Below the pieces are notes generated by a model. The model worked only from the letters and a program-made list of their open reading frames with translations. It was not told the origin of the DNA and made no database searches. 6,042 nucleotides of DNA from NCBI GenBank assembly GCA_023390705.1, contig JAEWCI010000383.1, positions 1 to 6,042 on the forward strand, given 5' to 3'. The number at the start of each line of letters is the position of its first letter. Position 1 is the first letter of the stretch. This DNA comes from Pseudomonadota bacterium (GTDB lineage: Bacteria > Pseudomonadota > Alphaproteobacteria > Acetobacterales > Acetobacteraceae). The translations under genes and the position numbers were made by a program. Shown here one piece after another: positions 1 through 6,042 of this stretch.

Positions 1-130
1 GCCCTGGGCGCATGGGCGCCCGGGCCTTTCGCCCCGCGGGTCCGGCTGGGATCGCCGCCGCCGCGGCTTCGGTGCATTTCGGCCGATCAGCAGAGCATGA
101 CGCCGGCAGCACATGCGCAGCCGGCAATAG

Positions 131-307
131 ACCTTCTGCCTGGAGCGGCAGCGGTATTCACAAGCGACGTTCCTGCGCGTTGCCGCCCGCTACCACCGGA
201 CTGCCGACAGCTTCTTCGGCTCCGCCGTCCGCGCGTCCATCAGGATACGGATCAACTTCCTTCAGCCGACACACGGGATGAACGCATCGCGGCATTTGGT
301 TGATTAA
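131..307 (+). pseudogene. Remnant of an IS5-family transposase, C-terminal end only
   Basis: Read in the frame ending at the TAA of 305-307, this stretch gives about 58 residues that resemble the C-terminal tail of IS5-family DDE transposases. The segment CLERQRYSQATFLRVAARYH, followed by RT, lines up without gaps with the usual family pattern (V/I)ERxFxxLKxFRRVATRYDKT, which carries the catalytic Glu region. It is followed by DSFFGSAVRASIRIRI, matching the typical hydrophobic tail. The frame is closed upstream by a TAG at 128-130, and neither of the other two forward frames upstream shows recognisable transposase sequence, so the 5' part is missing or too diverged to see. Several usually conserved positions are changed: the LK of the LKxFRR motif is absent. 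I see no clear terminal inverted repeat or target duplication. The assignment rests on family pattern memory over a short segment, so it is tentative. Confidence 0.42.
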
Positions 308-502
308 CGCGAGCCGTGGGCACCGACCGGATACTGCACATGGTGGCTGGCAGCTCGGTCCGGCTCGGCGGCTCAGGGAGTGACCTGCGATTCGGTTATG
401 GCAGCGGCAACCCGTGCGTGGCGCCTCCCGTCAGTATGCTGAGTCAGGCCCGGGAATTCCTCTGCCCCTTGGCCGGGAAATCATCAGTATGGGAAGCTTG
501 CG
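308..502. other. Non-coding leader upstream of the flavocytochrome gene
   Basis: No convincing coding sequence lies here; the open frames crossing it lack family features and run into the downstream gene in the wrong frame. It holds an interrupted inverted repeat at 310-367: CGAGCCG at 310-316 pairs with CGGCTCG at 361-367, and inside it ACCGA at 322-326 pairs with TCGGT at 355-359. It also holds two nested direct-repeat pairs: TCAGTATG at 431-438 and 484-491, and GGCCCGGGAA at 447-456 against GGCCGGGAA at 471-479. The promoter of the downstream gene should lie here, but I cannot pick a -35/-10 pair with confidence. A weak Shine-Dalgarno-like GGGAAG at 491-496 sits six bases before the ATG at 503. 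Confidence 0.5.
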
Positions 503-1858
503 ATGAGATGCATCCGGCTGGTGTTTTGGGGTGGGCTCGCCCTGCTCAGCGGCCTGTGGCTTCTGGCAGATCCCGGTGCGCTGGCGCCAGGCAGCTTCTT
601 CGCGCTCCGTGGCTCCATGGTGCAGTACAGCGGCATCCTCGCGATGGGCTGCATGAGCCTCGCCATGATCCTCGCCATGCGGCCGCGCTGGCCGGAAAGG
701 TGGTTTGGCGGGCTCGACAAGATGTACCGCCTGCACAAGTGGCTCGGCATCGGCGGGCTGGTGCTGGCGATGGCCCACTGGCTGTGGTCACAGGGCCCGA
801 AATGGGCCGTCGGCCTCGGCTGGCTGGAGCGGCCGCAACGCGGACCGAGGGCGGCCGCCGCAGGTTGGGCCGAGCCATTCCTGCATTCGCAGCGCGCCCT
901 GGCGGAGGGCCTTGGCGAGTGGGCCTTCTACGGCTCGGTGCTTCTGATCGCGGTGGCGCTGATCCGCCGCATTCCTTATCGCGTCTTCTACAAGACGCAC
1001 CGCCTCCTCGCGGTCACCTACCTGGTGCTGGTCTTCCACAGCGTCGTGCTGACCAGGTTCGGCTATTGGACCAGCCCTCTGGGCGTGCTGATGGCGGCGC
1101 TGCTGGCCTATGGGACGGTCGCCGCCGCCGTGGTGCTGTTGCGCCGCGTCGGCGCGGGCCGGAAGGCCGGGGGCAGGATTGCCAGGCTGCACTACTACCC
1201 GCCGCTCCGCGTGCTCGAAGGCGAGATCGATGTGCCCTCGGGTTGGCCGGGACACAGGGCCGGTCAGTTCGCCTTCGTGACCTCGGACAGCTCGGAGGGA
1301 GCGCATCCTTACACGATCGCCTCGGCCTGGAATCCCGCTGAGCATCGCCTCACCTTCATCGCCAAGGAACTCGGCGACCACACCCGCCGCCTGAACGAGA
1401 CGCTGCGCATCGGCCAGCCCGTGCAGATCGAGGGGCCGTATGGCTGCTTCACCTTCGAGGATGATCGCCCGCGCCAGATCTGGGTCGGGGCCGGCATCGG
1501 CATCACGCCCTTCATCGCCCGCATGAAGTATCTCGCGCAGGAGCGGGCCGCCGCCGGGCCAGGCACGCCGCGGCAGGCCATCGACCTGTTCCACACCACC
1601 GCCGACTACAGCGACGAGGCGATCGCCAGGCTGCAGGCCGACGCGGCGGCCGCGGACATACGCCTGCATGTGCTCCACGACGCGCGCGATGGCCGCCTGA
1701 CCGGCGACCGCATCCGCATGGCCGTACCGGGCTGGCAGGAAGCCAGCGTCTGGTTCTGCGGTCCGGCGGGCTTCGGTGACGCGCTCAGCAGGGATTTCGC
1801 CAGCCACGGCCTGCCGGTCGCAACGTGGTTTCATCGGGAATTGTTCGCCATGCGGTGA
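503..1858 (+). CDS. Ferric reductase/NADPH oxidase-like membrane flavocytochrome
   Basis: Predicted inner-membrane protein that takes electrons from cytosolic NAD(P)H through FAD and two b-type hemes to an acceptor across the membrane. It is 451 residues long, the normal size for bacterial predicted ferric reductases (COG4097 type). About six hydrophobic segments are visible, at roughly residues 4-22, 38-58, 77-95, 138-155, 165-185 and 191-213. Candidate heme ligands are H78/H92 and H166/H179. The FAD domain has HPYTIAS at 268-274 and GPYG at 311-314. The nucleotide domain has GAGIGITP at 329-336 and CGP at 419-421, and the chain ends in FHRELFAMR, typical of the family. The ATG at 503 is the first usable start, preceded by GGGAAG. 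A second ATG at 508 is out of frame. The gene stands alone: an IS remnant lies upstream and a convergent regulator gene downstream. The physiological acceptor (ferric iron, oxygen or other) cannot be read from the sequence. Confidence 0.9.
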   Translation: MRCIRLVFWGGLALLSGLWLLADPGALAPGSFFALRGSMVQYSGILAMGCMSLAMILAMRPRWPERWFGGLDKMYRLHKWLGIGGLVLAMAHWLWSQGPKWAVGLGWLERPQRGPRAAAAGWAEPFLHSQRALAEGLGEWAFYGSVLLIAVALIRRIPYRVFYKTHRLLAVTYLVLVFHSVVLTRFGYWTSPLGVLMAALLAYGTVAAAVVLLRRVGAGRKAGGRIARLHYYPPLRVLEGEIDVPSGWPGHRAGQFAFVTSDSSEGAHPYTIASAWNPAEHRLTFIAKELGDHTRRLNETLRIGQPVQIEGPYGCFTFEDDRPRQIWVGAGIGITPFIARMKYLAQERAAAGPGTPRQAIDLFHTTADYSDEAIARLQADAAAADIRLHVLHDARDGRLTGDRIRMAVPGWQEASVWFCGPAGFGDALSRDFASHGLPVATWFHRELFAMR

Positions 1859-2156
1859 GCGGGAACGCGCCCGGCCGGGCATTGGCCGCCAGGTTGTCGC
1901 GCCGCTCCGGCCAGACCGGTGGGGCGATGGCTTTCGGGGTTTGCCCATGCGTTCCTTCTGCCCTTGATGCCTGCGCTGCCAGTCGGGCCCGGTGCGGGTA
2001 CGCCAGCCGTGGTGTTCCCCACCAGGAGGTCAGCTCGAAACGGCATCGGAAGTCCCTCCGCAAGGGCGGACCGGTCGCCGGGGCCAACGGCGGAGGATCC
2101 GGGCGCCGTGATGCGGTTCCGGCAGAAGAGCCGTCGCACGCTGGCGGGATGGGCAG
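1859..2156. other. Convergent intergenic gap, apparently non-coding
   Basis: This gap of 298 bases lies between the stop codons of two convergent genes. Short open frames cross it on both strands, but none has a recognisable domain, a good ribosome binding site or codon bias like the neighbours. Three small foldable elements are visible: the palindrome GCCCGGCCGGGC at 1869-1880, a perfect stem TCCGC/GCGGA around AAGG at 2057-2070, and a stem CGCCG/CGGCG with a seven-base loop at 2076-2092. None is followed by a T-run on either strand, so no classical intrinsic terminator can be called. Termination could be Rho-dependent, but that is inference. Confidence 0.5.
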
Positions 2157-2609
2157 CTATGGCGCCGGCGTCCAGCTCTGCTTCAGGCAGCGCAGGGTGA
2201 AGCTGGTGCGGGTGTGGCGCACCCCGGGCAGGCGGTAGATCTTCTCCCGCAACAGCCGCTCCACCCCCTGGGTGCCGCCGACCGCGGCCTTGATGACGTA
2301 ATCATATTCGCCGCTGACCAGCCAGGCCTCCACCACCTCCGGCAGGGCGGTCACCGCCTGTTCGAAGCGCAGCAGGCTTTCCTCATCGTGGCGCTCCATC
2401 ATCACCTCGATGATGACGGTGTCCGGCAGGCCGAGCGCCGCCTGGTCCAGGATGGCGACATAGCCCCGGATGACGCCCGCCTGTTCCAGCCGCTTCACCC
2501 GCGCCCAGCAGGGGGAGGGGGAGAGCCCCACCTCCTCGGCCAGTTCGGCATTGGTCAGCCGTGCCCGGCGGTGCAGCGCGCGCAGGATGCGGCGGTCCAT
2601 GGCATCCAT
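2157..2609 (-). CDS. Lrp/AsnC-family transcriptional regulator
   Basis: A 150-residue DNA-binding regulator, the standard length for the Lrp/AsnC (feast/famine) family, whose members bind amino acids or related small molecules and form dimers to octamers on DNA. It opens with MDAMDRRILRALHRR, the usual first helix. A winged helix-turn-helix follows at about residues 19-41 (AELAEEVGLSPSPCWARVKR region), then AGVIRGYVAILD and a C-terminal RAM/ligand domain from about 64 to 140 with the diagnostic SGEYDY at 99-104. The ATG at 2609 is chosen because GGGAGGG lies six bases upstream and translation from there begins exactly where the family homology begins. An in-frame ATG at 2729 would add 40 unrelated residues. 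It is divergent from the oxidoreductase gene, which makes that gene its likely target. The ligand is not readable; an aromatic amino acid or aryl-pyruvate is inferred from context. Autoregulation is common in the family. Confidence 0.93.
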   Translation of the reverse strand: MDAMDRRILRALHRRARLTNAELAEEVGLSPSPCWARVKRLEQAGVIRGYVAILDQAALGLPDTVIIEVMMERHDEESLLRFEQAVTALPEVVEAWLVSGEYDYVIKAAVGGTQGVERLLREKIYRLPGVRHTRTSFTLRCLKQSWTPAP

Positions 2610-2615
2610 GTCTGG

Positions 2616-2622
2616 CCCTCCC
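2616..2622 (-). promoter_or_regulatory. Ribosome binding site of the Lrp/AsnC gene
   Basis: On the minus strand these bases read GGGAGGG and end six bases before the ATG at 2609. This good Shine-Dalgarno match decides the start in favour of 2609 over the longer frame beginning at 2729. Confidence 0.7.
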
Positions 2623-2662
2623 GGCGGAAGGATTTGCTGTTTCTTCGGCGCTGCACAACAGA

Positions 2663-2705
2663 ATTCGGAAGGAATCCCGGCAGGAGCCGGGGCATTCTTC
2701 CGGAT
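2663..2705. repeat. 43-base imperfect inverted repeat in the divergent control region
   Basis: The core is a perfect six-base stem, CCCGGC at 2676-2681 and GCCGGG at 2686-2691, around an AGGA loop. After a two-base bulge (G2692, C2693) the pairing resumes with AAT at 2673-2675 against ATT at 2694-2696. After a one-base bulge (G2672) CGGAAG at 2666-2671 pairs with CTTCCG at 2697-2702. A T-G wobble and two A/T pairs then carry it out to 2663 and 2705. In total 18 positions per arm pair, counting the one wobble. It ends 85 bases before the oxidoreductase ATG and begins 54 bases before the regulator ATG. It could be an operator, a 5' leader structure in either transcript, or an extragenic palindrome; no T-run follows it on either strand. 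Confidence 0.65.
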
Positions 2706-2789
2706 CGGGCCGCAGGGAAGCCGCGCCACCGGGCAATTTCCGCCACGGCGCGATCTGCTCTAGGAAGAAGGGCCGAGGGAGAACGGGAC

Positions 2790-5700
2790 ATGGGCAGCAT
2801 CCGCCGGCCGGACGCAACGCTGGACGAACGCTGGGAAGCCTCCGGTGACACCACCCTGCTGACCGGCATCCAGGCCCTGGTGCGCCTGCCGCTGCTGCGC
2901 CATCAGCTCGACCAGGCGATGGGCTGGAACACCGCGGGCTACATCAGTGGGTATCGCGGCTCGCCGCTCGGCACCTACGACCTGCAATTGATGCGGCAGA
3001 AGGCGCGGCTGGACGCCGCCAATATCGTGGTCCGGCCGGCGCTGAACGAGGACCTGGCGGCGACGGCCATCTGGGGCACGCAGCAGATCGCGCTCTACGG
3101 CAACGCCAGATTCGATGGCGTCTTCGGCATCTGGTACGGCAAGGGGCCGGGGGTGGACCGCAGCGGCGACGCGCTGCGCCATGCCAACAGCGCCGGTACC
3201 GCACCGCGCGGTGGCGTGCTGGCCCTGGCGGGCGACGATCCTTCCTGCAAGTCCTCCACCATCACCTCCGGCTGCGAATATTCCTTCATGGATGTCGAGA
3301 TGCCGGTGCTGGACCCCTCCGGCGTCACGGAGATCCTCGATTTCGGCCTGAAGGCGCTGGACATGTCGCGCTTCGCCGGCCTCTGGGTCGGCATGAAATG
3401 CGTGGCGGAGACCATGGATGGCTCCGGCACCGTGCGCGTGGACCCGGCCGCCTATGCCAGCGTCACGCCGGAATTCGAATTCCCCGCGGATGGCGTGCAT
3501 ATCCGCCTGCGCGACCACGCCATCCCGCAGGAGCAGCGGCTGCGCCAGGTGAAGCTGCCGGCAGCGCTGGCCTTCGCCCGCGCCAACGGCCTGAACCGGG
3601 TGGTGGTGGACAGCCCCCATGCCCGCTTCGGCATCGCAGCAAGAGGCAAGGGCTACGCAACGCTCCGCCAGGCCCTGGCCGATGCCGGCATCACCGACGA
3701 GATGGCCCGGATGGCGGGACTGCGCATCTGGAAGGTCGGCCTTGCCTGGCCGCTGGATGCGGAGGGCGCCCGCGAATTCGCCCGCGGCCTGGAAGAGGTG
3801 CTGGTGGTCGAGGACCGCCGCCCGGTGATCGAGCCGCAACTGCGCGACGCCCTCTACCACATGGCGGAACGTCCGCGTGTCGTCGGCAAATTCGACGAGC
3901 AGGGCCGCCGCCTGCTGTCCGACCTGACGGAACTGGAGACGGGACAGGTGCTGCGCGTGCTGCTGGCCCGCCTGCCGGAAGCCCTGCGCACCGAGCAACT
4001 GAGGCAGCGCATCGGGCAACTCGACCGGCTGGCCGCCCTGGCGCAGCCGCCGGTGCATGAGCGCACGCCCTATTTCTGTCCGGGCTGCCCGCACAACACC
4101 AGCACGCGCGTGCCGGAAGGCAGCCATGCCATGGCCGGCATCGGCTGCCACACCTTGGCGATCTACATGGATCGCAACACCGATCTCTACACGCAGATGG
4201 GGGCGGAAGGCATGCCCTGGCTCGGCCAGGCGCCTTTCGTTTCCGAGCAGCACATGTTCGTCAATATCGGCGACGGCACCTTCGCCCATTCGGGCAGCCT
4301 CGCGGTGCGCCAGGCGATCGCCACCGGCACGAACATGACCTACAAGATCCTGGTCAACAGCGCGGTGGCGATGACCGGCGGCCAGACGCCGGATGCCGAC
4401 ATGTCCGTGCCGCACATCGCCGCCATGATGGCGGCCGAAGGCGCGGCGCGGATTGTCATCGTCTCCGACGATCCGGACCGCCACAAGGGCGACCCGATGA
4501 TGCCCAAGGGCGTCGCCTTCCACCACCGCGGCGAGCTGGACCAGGTGCAGCGGGAGCTGCGCGAGGTGCCGGGCGTCACCATCCTGATCTACGACCAGCA
4601 ATGCGCGACGGAACGCCGCCGCCGGCGCAAGCGCGGACTGCAGCCCCAGGCCGTGAAGCGTGCCGCGATCAACCCGCGGGTCTGCGAGGATTGCGGCGAC
4701 TGCTCCCGCACCTCCAACTGCTTGGCGGTGGAGCCGCTGGAAACCGAATTCGGCCGCAAGCGCGCCATTGACCAGAGCGCCTGCAACCAGGACCTCTCCT
4801 GCGTCCAGGGCTTCTGCCCCAGCTTCGTCACCCTGGTCGGCGCCGAGCCGGTGCGGAAGCCCGCGCCCGTGCTGCCGGAAGGCGCGCTGCCCGAACCCGC
4901 GCGCCCGGAACCGCGGGAGGGCGAGCCGGCCTGGAACATCCTGATCGCCGGCGTGGGCGGGCAGGGGGTGACTGCGCTTTCCGCCATCCTGGCCGAGGCC
5001 GGGCACCTGGAAGGCCGCCCGGTGCGGACCGTGGAGATGCTCGGCCTGGCGCAGAAGGGCGGCGGCGTCTTCGCCCAGCTTCGCATCGGCCGGGTCGGCG
5101 CCGCGCCGGAGAGCATCGAGGCGCCGCGCATCGGCATGGGCAAGGCGGACCTGCTGCTCTCGGCCGACATGGTGGTGGCGCAGGGCCGCACGGCGCGGCC
5201 CTTGCTCGGCGCCTCCCGCACCGTGGCGGTGCTGAACGCGGATCTGCAACCCACCGCACAATTCGTGCTGGACACCAGCACGCGCTACGACCGCGACGGC
5301 ATGCTGGACAGCGTGCGGCGCGCCTGCCGGGAGGTGGTGGCGCTGCCCGGCATCCAGGCGGTGGAGGAGTCGCTCGGCGACCTGATCTACCTGAATGTCT
5401 GGCTGCTCGGCGTCGCCTGGCAGCGCGGCCATGTGCCGCTCTCCGCCGAGGCGATCAACCGCGCGCTGGAACTGAACGGCGCGCAGGTGGAGCGCAACAA
5501 GGCCGCCTTCGCCCTGGGCCGCCAGGCCGCGCTGCAACCGCCCACGCCGCTGACGCCGGAAGCCGAGACGCTGGAGGCGCTGATCGCCCGGCGGGTGGCG
5601 GACCTCACGGCCTACCAGAACGCACGCTACGCGCGTGACTACGAGTCCTTCGTGGCCAAGGTGCGGGCCGCCGAACAGGCGGTGCTGCCGGGCGAGGAGC

Positions 5701-6042
5701 GGCTGACCCGCGCCGTCGCCACCCAGCTTCACCGGCTGATGGCCTACAAGGACGAGTACGAGGTGGCGCGGCTGCACAGCCTGCCGGAATGGCGCGCGCA
5801 GCTCGCGCGCGACTTCGCCGGGCAGTTGCGGATCGAGCTGAACCTGGCGCCGCCGATGCTCTCGAAGGTAGACCCGAATACCGGCCTGCCGGCGAAGCGC
5901 CGCTTCGGGCCCTGGATGCTCTCCGCCATGGGCCTGCTGCGGCACGGCAAGGCGCTGCGCTTCACGCCGCTCGATCCCTTCGGCCGGACGGAGGAGCGGC
6001 GGATGGAGCGGGCGCTGATCGGGGATTACCGCGCGGCGATCG
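2790..6042 (+). CDS. Fused indolepyruvate ferredoxin oxidoreductase, 3' end beyond window
   Basis: Single-chain thiamine-diphosphate, iron-sulfur enzyme that oxidatively decarboxylates indolepyruvate and other aryl-pyruvates to aryl-acetyl-CoA while reducing ferredoxin, in the cytoplasm, as part of aromatic amino acid breakdown. The visible 1,084 codons have no stop; relatives are about 1,150-1,190 residues, so roughly 70-100 are missing. In order: an N-terminal oxo-acid domain (TGIQALVRLP near 26, GYRGSPLG at 54-61, NED at 86-88, YGKGPGVDR at 116-124, GDDPSCKS at 148-155); a TPP-binding domain (CPGCPHN at 430-436, GIGCHT at 450-455, GDGT at 494-497); a cysteine cluster for [4Fe-4S] centres (C632, C635, C638, C644, C665, C671, C676); a gamma-type Rossmann domain (GVGGQGV at 721-727, EMLGLAQKGGG at 749-759); and a DUF6537-like tail from about 940. 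The ATG at 2790 follows GAGGGAG at 2775-2781 with eight bases of spacing. The divergent Lrp/AsnC gene is its probable regulator. Substrate preference among aryl-pyruvates is not visible. Confidence 0.95.
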   Translation, partial: MGSIRRPDATLDERWEASGDTTLLTGIQALVRLPLLRHQLDQAMGWNTAGYISGYRGSPLGTYDLQLMRQKARLDAANIVVRPALNEDLAATAIWGTQQIALYGNARFDGVFGIWYGKGPGVDRSGDALRHANSAGTAPRGGVLALAGDDPSCKSSTITSGCEYSFMDVEMPVLDPSGVTEILDFGLKALDMSRFAGLWVGMKCVAETMDGSGTVRVDPAAYASVTPEFEFPADGVHIRLRDHAIPQEQRLRQVKLPAALAFARANGLNRVVVDSPHARFGIAARGKGYATLRQALADAGITDEMARMAGLRIWKVGLAWPLDAEGAREFARGLEEVLVVEDRRPVIEPQLRDALYHMAERPRVVGKFDEQGRRLLSDLTELETGQVLRVLLARLPEALRTEQLRQRIGQLDRLAALAQPPVHERTPYFCPGCPHNTSTRVPEGSHAMAGIGCHTLAIYMDRNTDLYTQMGAEGMPWLGQAPFVSEQHMFVNIGDGTFAHSGSLAVRQAIATGTNMTYKILVNSAVAMTGGQTPDADMSVPHIAAMMAAEGAARIVIVSDDPDRHKGDPMMPKGVAFHHRGELDQVQRELREVPGVTILIYDQQCATERRRRRKRGLQPQAVKRAAINPRVCEDCGDCSRTSNCLAVEPLETEFGRKRAIDQSACNQDLSCVQGFCPSFVTLVGAEPVRKPAPVLPEGALPEPARPEPREGEPAWNILIAGVGGQGVTALSAILAEAGHLEGRPVRTVEMLGLAQKGGGVFAQLRIGRVGAAPESIEAPRIGMGKADLLLSADMVVAQGRTARPLLGASRTVAVLNADLQPTAQFVLDTSTRYDRDGMLDSVRRACREVVALPGIQAVEESLGDLIYLNVWLLGVAWQRGHVPLSAEAINRALELNGAQVERNKAAFALGRQAALQPPTPLTPEAETLEALIARRVADLTAYQNARYARDYESFVAKVRAAEQAVLPGEERLTRAVATQLHRLMAYKDEYEVARLHSLPEWRAQLARDFAGQLRIELNLAPPMLSKVDPNTGLPAKRRFGPWMLSAMGLLRHGKALRFTPLDPFGRTEERRMERALIGDYRAAI

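Larger units (their letters stand above)
2610..2789. promoter_or_regulatory. Divergent promoter/operator region shared by regulator and oxidoreductase
   Basis: Both promoters must lie in or overlap these 180 bases, since the genes diverge here. Besides the large inverted repeat, there is a direct repeat CGGAAGGA at 2625-2632 and 2666-2673, with starts 41 bases apart, close to four helical turns, and the inverted form CTTCCG at 2697-2702. A smaller dyad, CTGTT at 2637-2641 and AACAG at 2657-2661, has a 25-base span. A weak sigma-70-like pair for the plus strand is TTGCTG at 2635-2640 with CAGAAT at 2659-2664, but the match is poor. Lrp-family proteins often bind several phased, degenerate sites, which would fit the repeat spacing; the actual operator is not established here. 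Confidence 0.5.

Noticed and set aside
97..303. A 68-codon plus-strand open frame over the transposase remnant
   Set aside because: Its translation resembles nothing. The neighbouring frame over the same bases gives the IS5-like segment.
316..1341. A 341-codon plus-strand open frame overlapping the flavocytochrome in another frame
   Set aside because: Low-complexity Arg/Gly/Ala translation without motifs, overlapping a real gene almost completely.
1869..1880. GCCCGGCCGGGC palindrome after the flavocytochrome stop as a terminator
   Set aside because: The palindrome is perfect, but as a hairpin it leaves only a four-base stem and there is no T-run after it. Such palindromes are frequent in DNA of this composition.
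788..1948. A 386-codon minus-strand open frame opposite the flavocytochrome
   Set aside because: Antisense shadow of a gene with clear membrane, FAD and NAD(P)H motifs; no domain of its own.
1825..2238. A 137-codon plus-strand open frame spanning the convergent gap
   Set aside because: It overlaps the ends of both neighbouring genes, has no good ribosome binding site and no recognisable domain. I could not show that it codes.
2157..2729. Longer version of the Lrp/AsnC gene starting at 2729
   Set aside because: The extra 40 residues do not belong to the family, would cover the inverted repeat and most of the divergent control region, and the start at 2609 has a better ribosome binding site.
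2760..5945. A 1,061-codon open frame on the minus strand opposite the oxidoreductase gene
   Set aside because: It lies exactly antisense to a well-supported enzyme gene. High GC with strong third-position bias removes stops from the opposite strand, and its translation is rich in His, Arg, Gly and Ala with no recognisable domain.

Overview
This 6,042-base window is very GC-rich, and its real genes show strong G/C third-position codon bias. Together with the gene content this suggests an alphaproteobacterium, possibly of the Acetobacteraceae (Roseomonas-like); that placement is inference from composition and protein style only. No rRNA, tRNA, CRISPR array or intact mobile element was found.

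Layout, left to right. Bases 1-130 hold nothing I can assign. Bases 131-307 look like the decayed 3' end of an IS5-family transposase gene. Bases 308-502 are non-coding, with an interrupted inverted repeat and two short direct-repeat pairs just upstream of the next gene. Bases 503-1858 (+) encode a complete 451-residue membrane flavocytochrome of the ferric reductase/NADPH oxidase superfamily, with two heme-ligand histidine pairs, an FAD domain and an NAD(P)H domain. Bases 1859-2156 separate two convergent genes and appear non-coding. Bases 2157-2609 (-) encode a 150-residue Lrp/AsnC-family regulator. Bases 2610-2789 are the divergent control region and contain a conspicuous 43-base imperfect inverted repeat. 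From 2790 to the window end (+) runs a fused, single-chain indolepyruvate ferredoxin oxidoreductase, 1,084 codons of which are visible; its 3' end lies outside the window.

How the genes may work together: the regulator and the oxidoreductase are divergently transcribed from one 180-base region. This is the usual arrangement for a local amino-acid-responsive regulator and its target. The enzyme class converts aryl-pyruvates, the transamination products of tryptophan, phenylalanine and tyrosine, to aryl-acetyl-CoA and passes the electrons to ferredoxin. A simple model is that the regulator senses an aromatic amino acid or its oxo-acid and controls the enzyme through sites in the shared region. 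The flavocytochrome is also a redox protein but is separated by a convergent junction, and nothing in the sequence ties it to this pathway.

I did not find a clearly new biological system. The most interesting unexplained structure is the inverted repeat with repeated CGGAAGGA half-sites between the regulator and the oxidoreductase.
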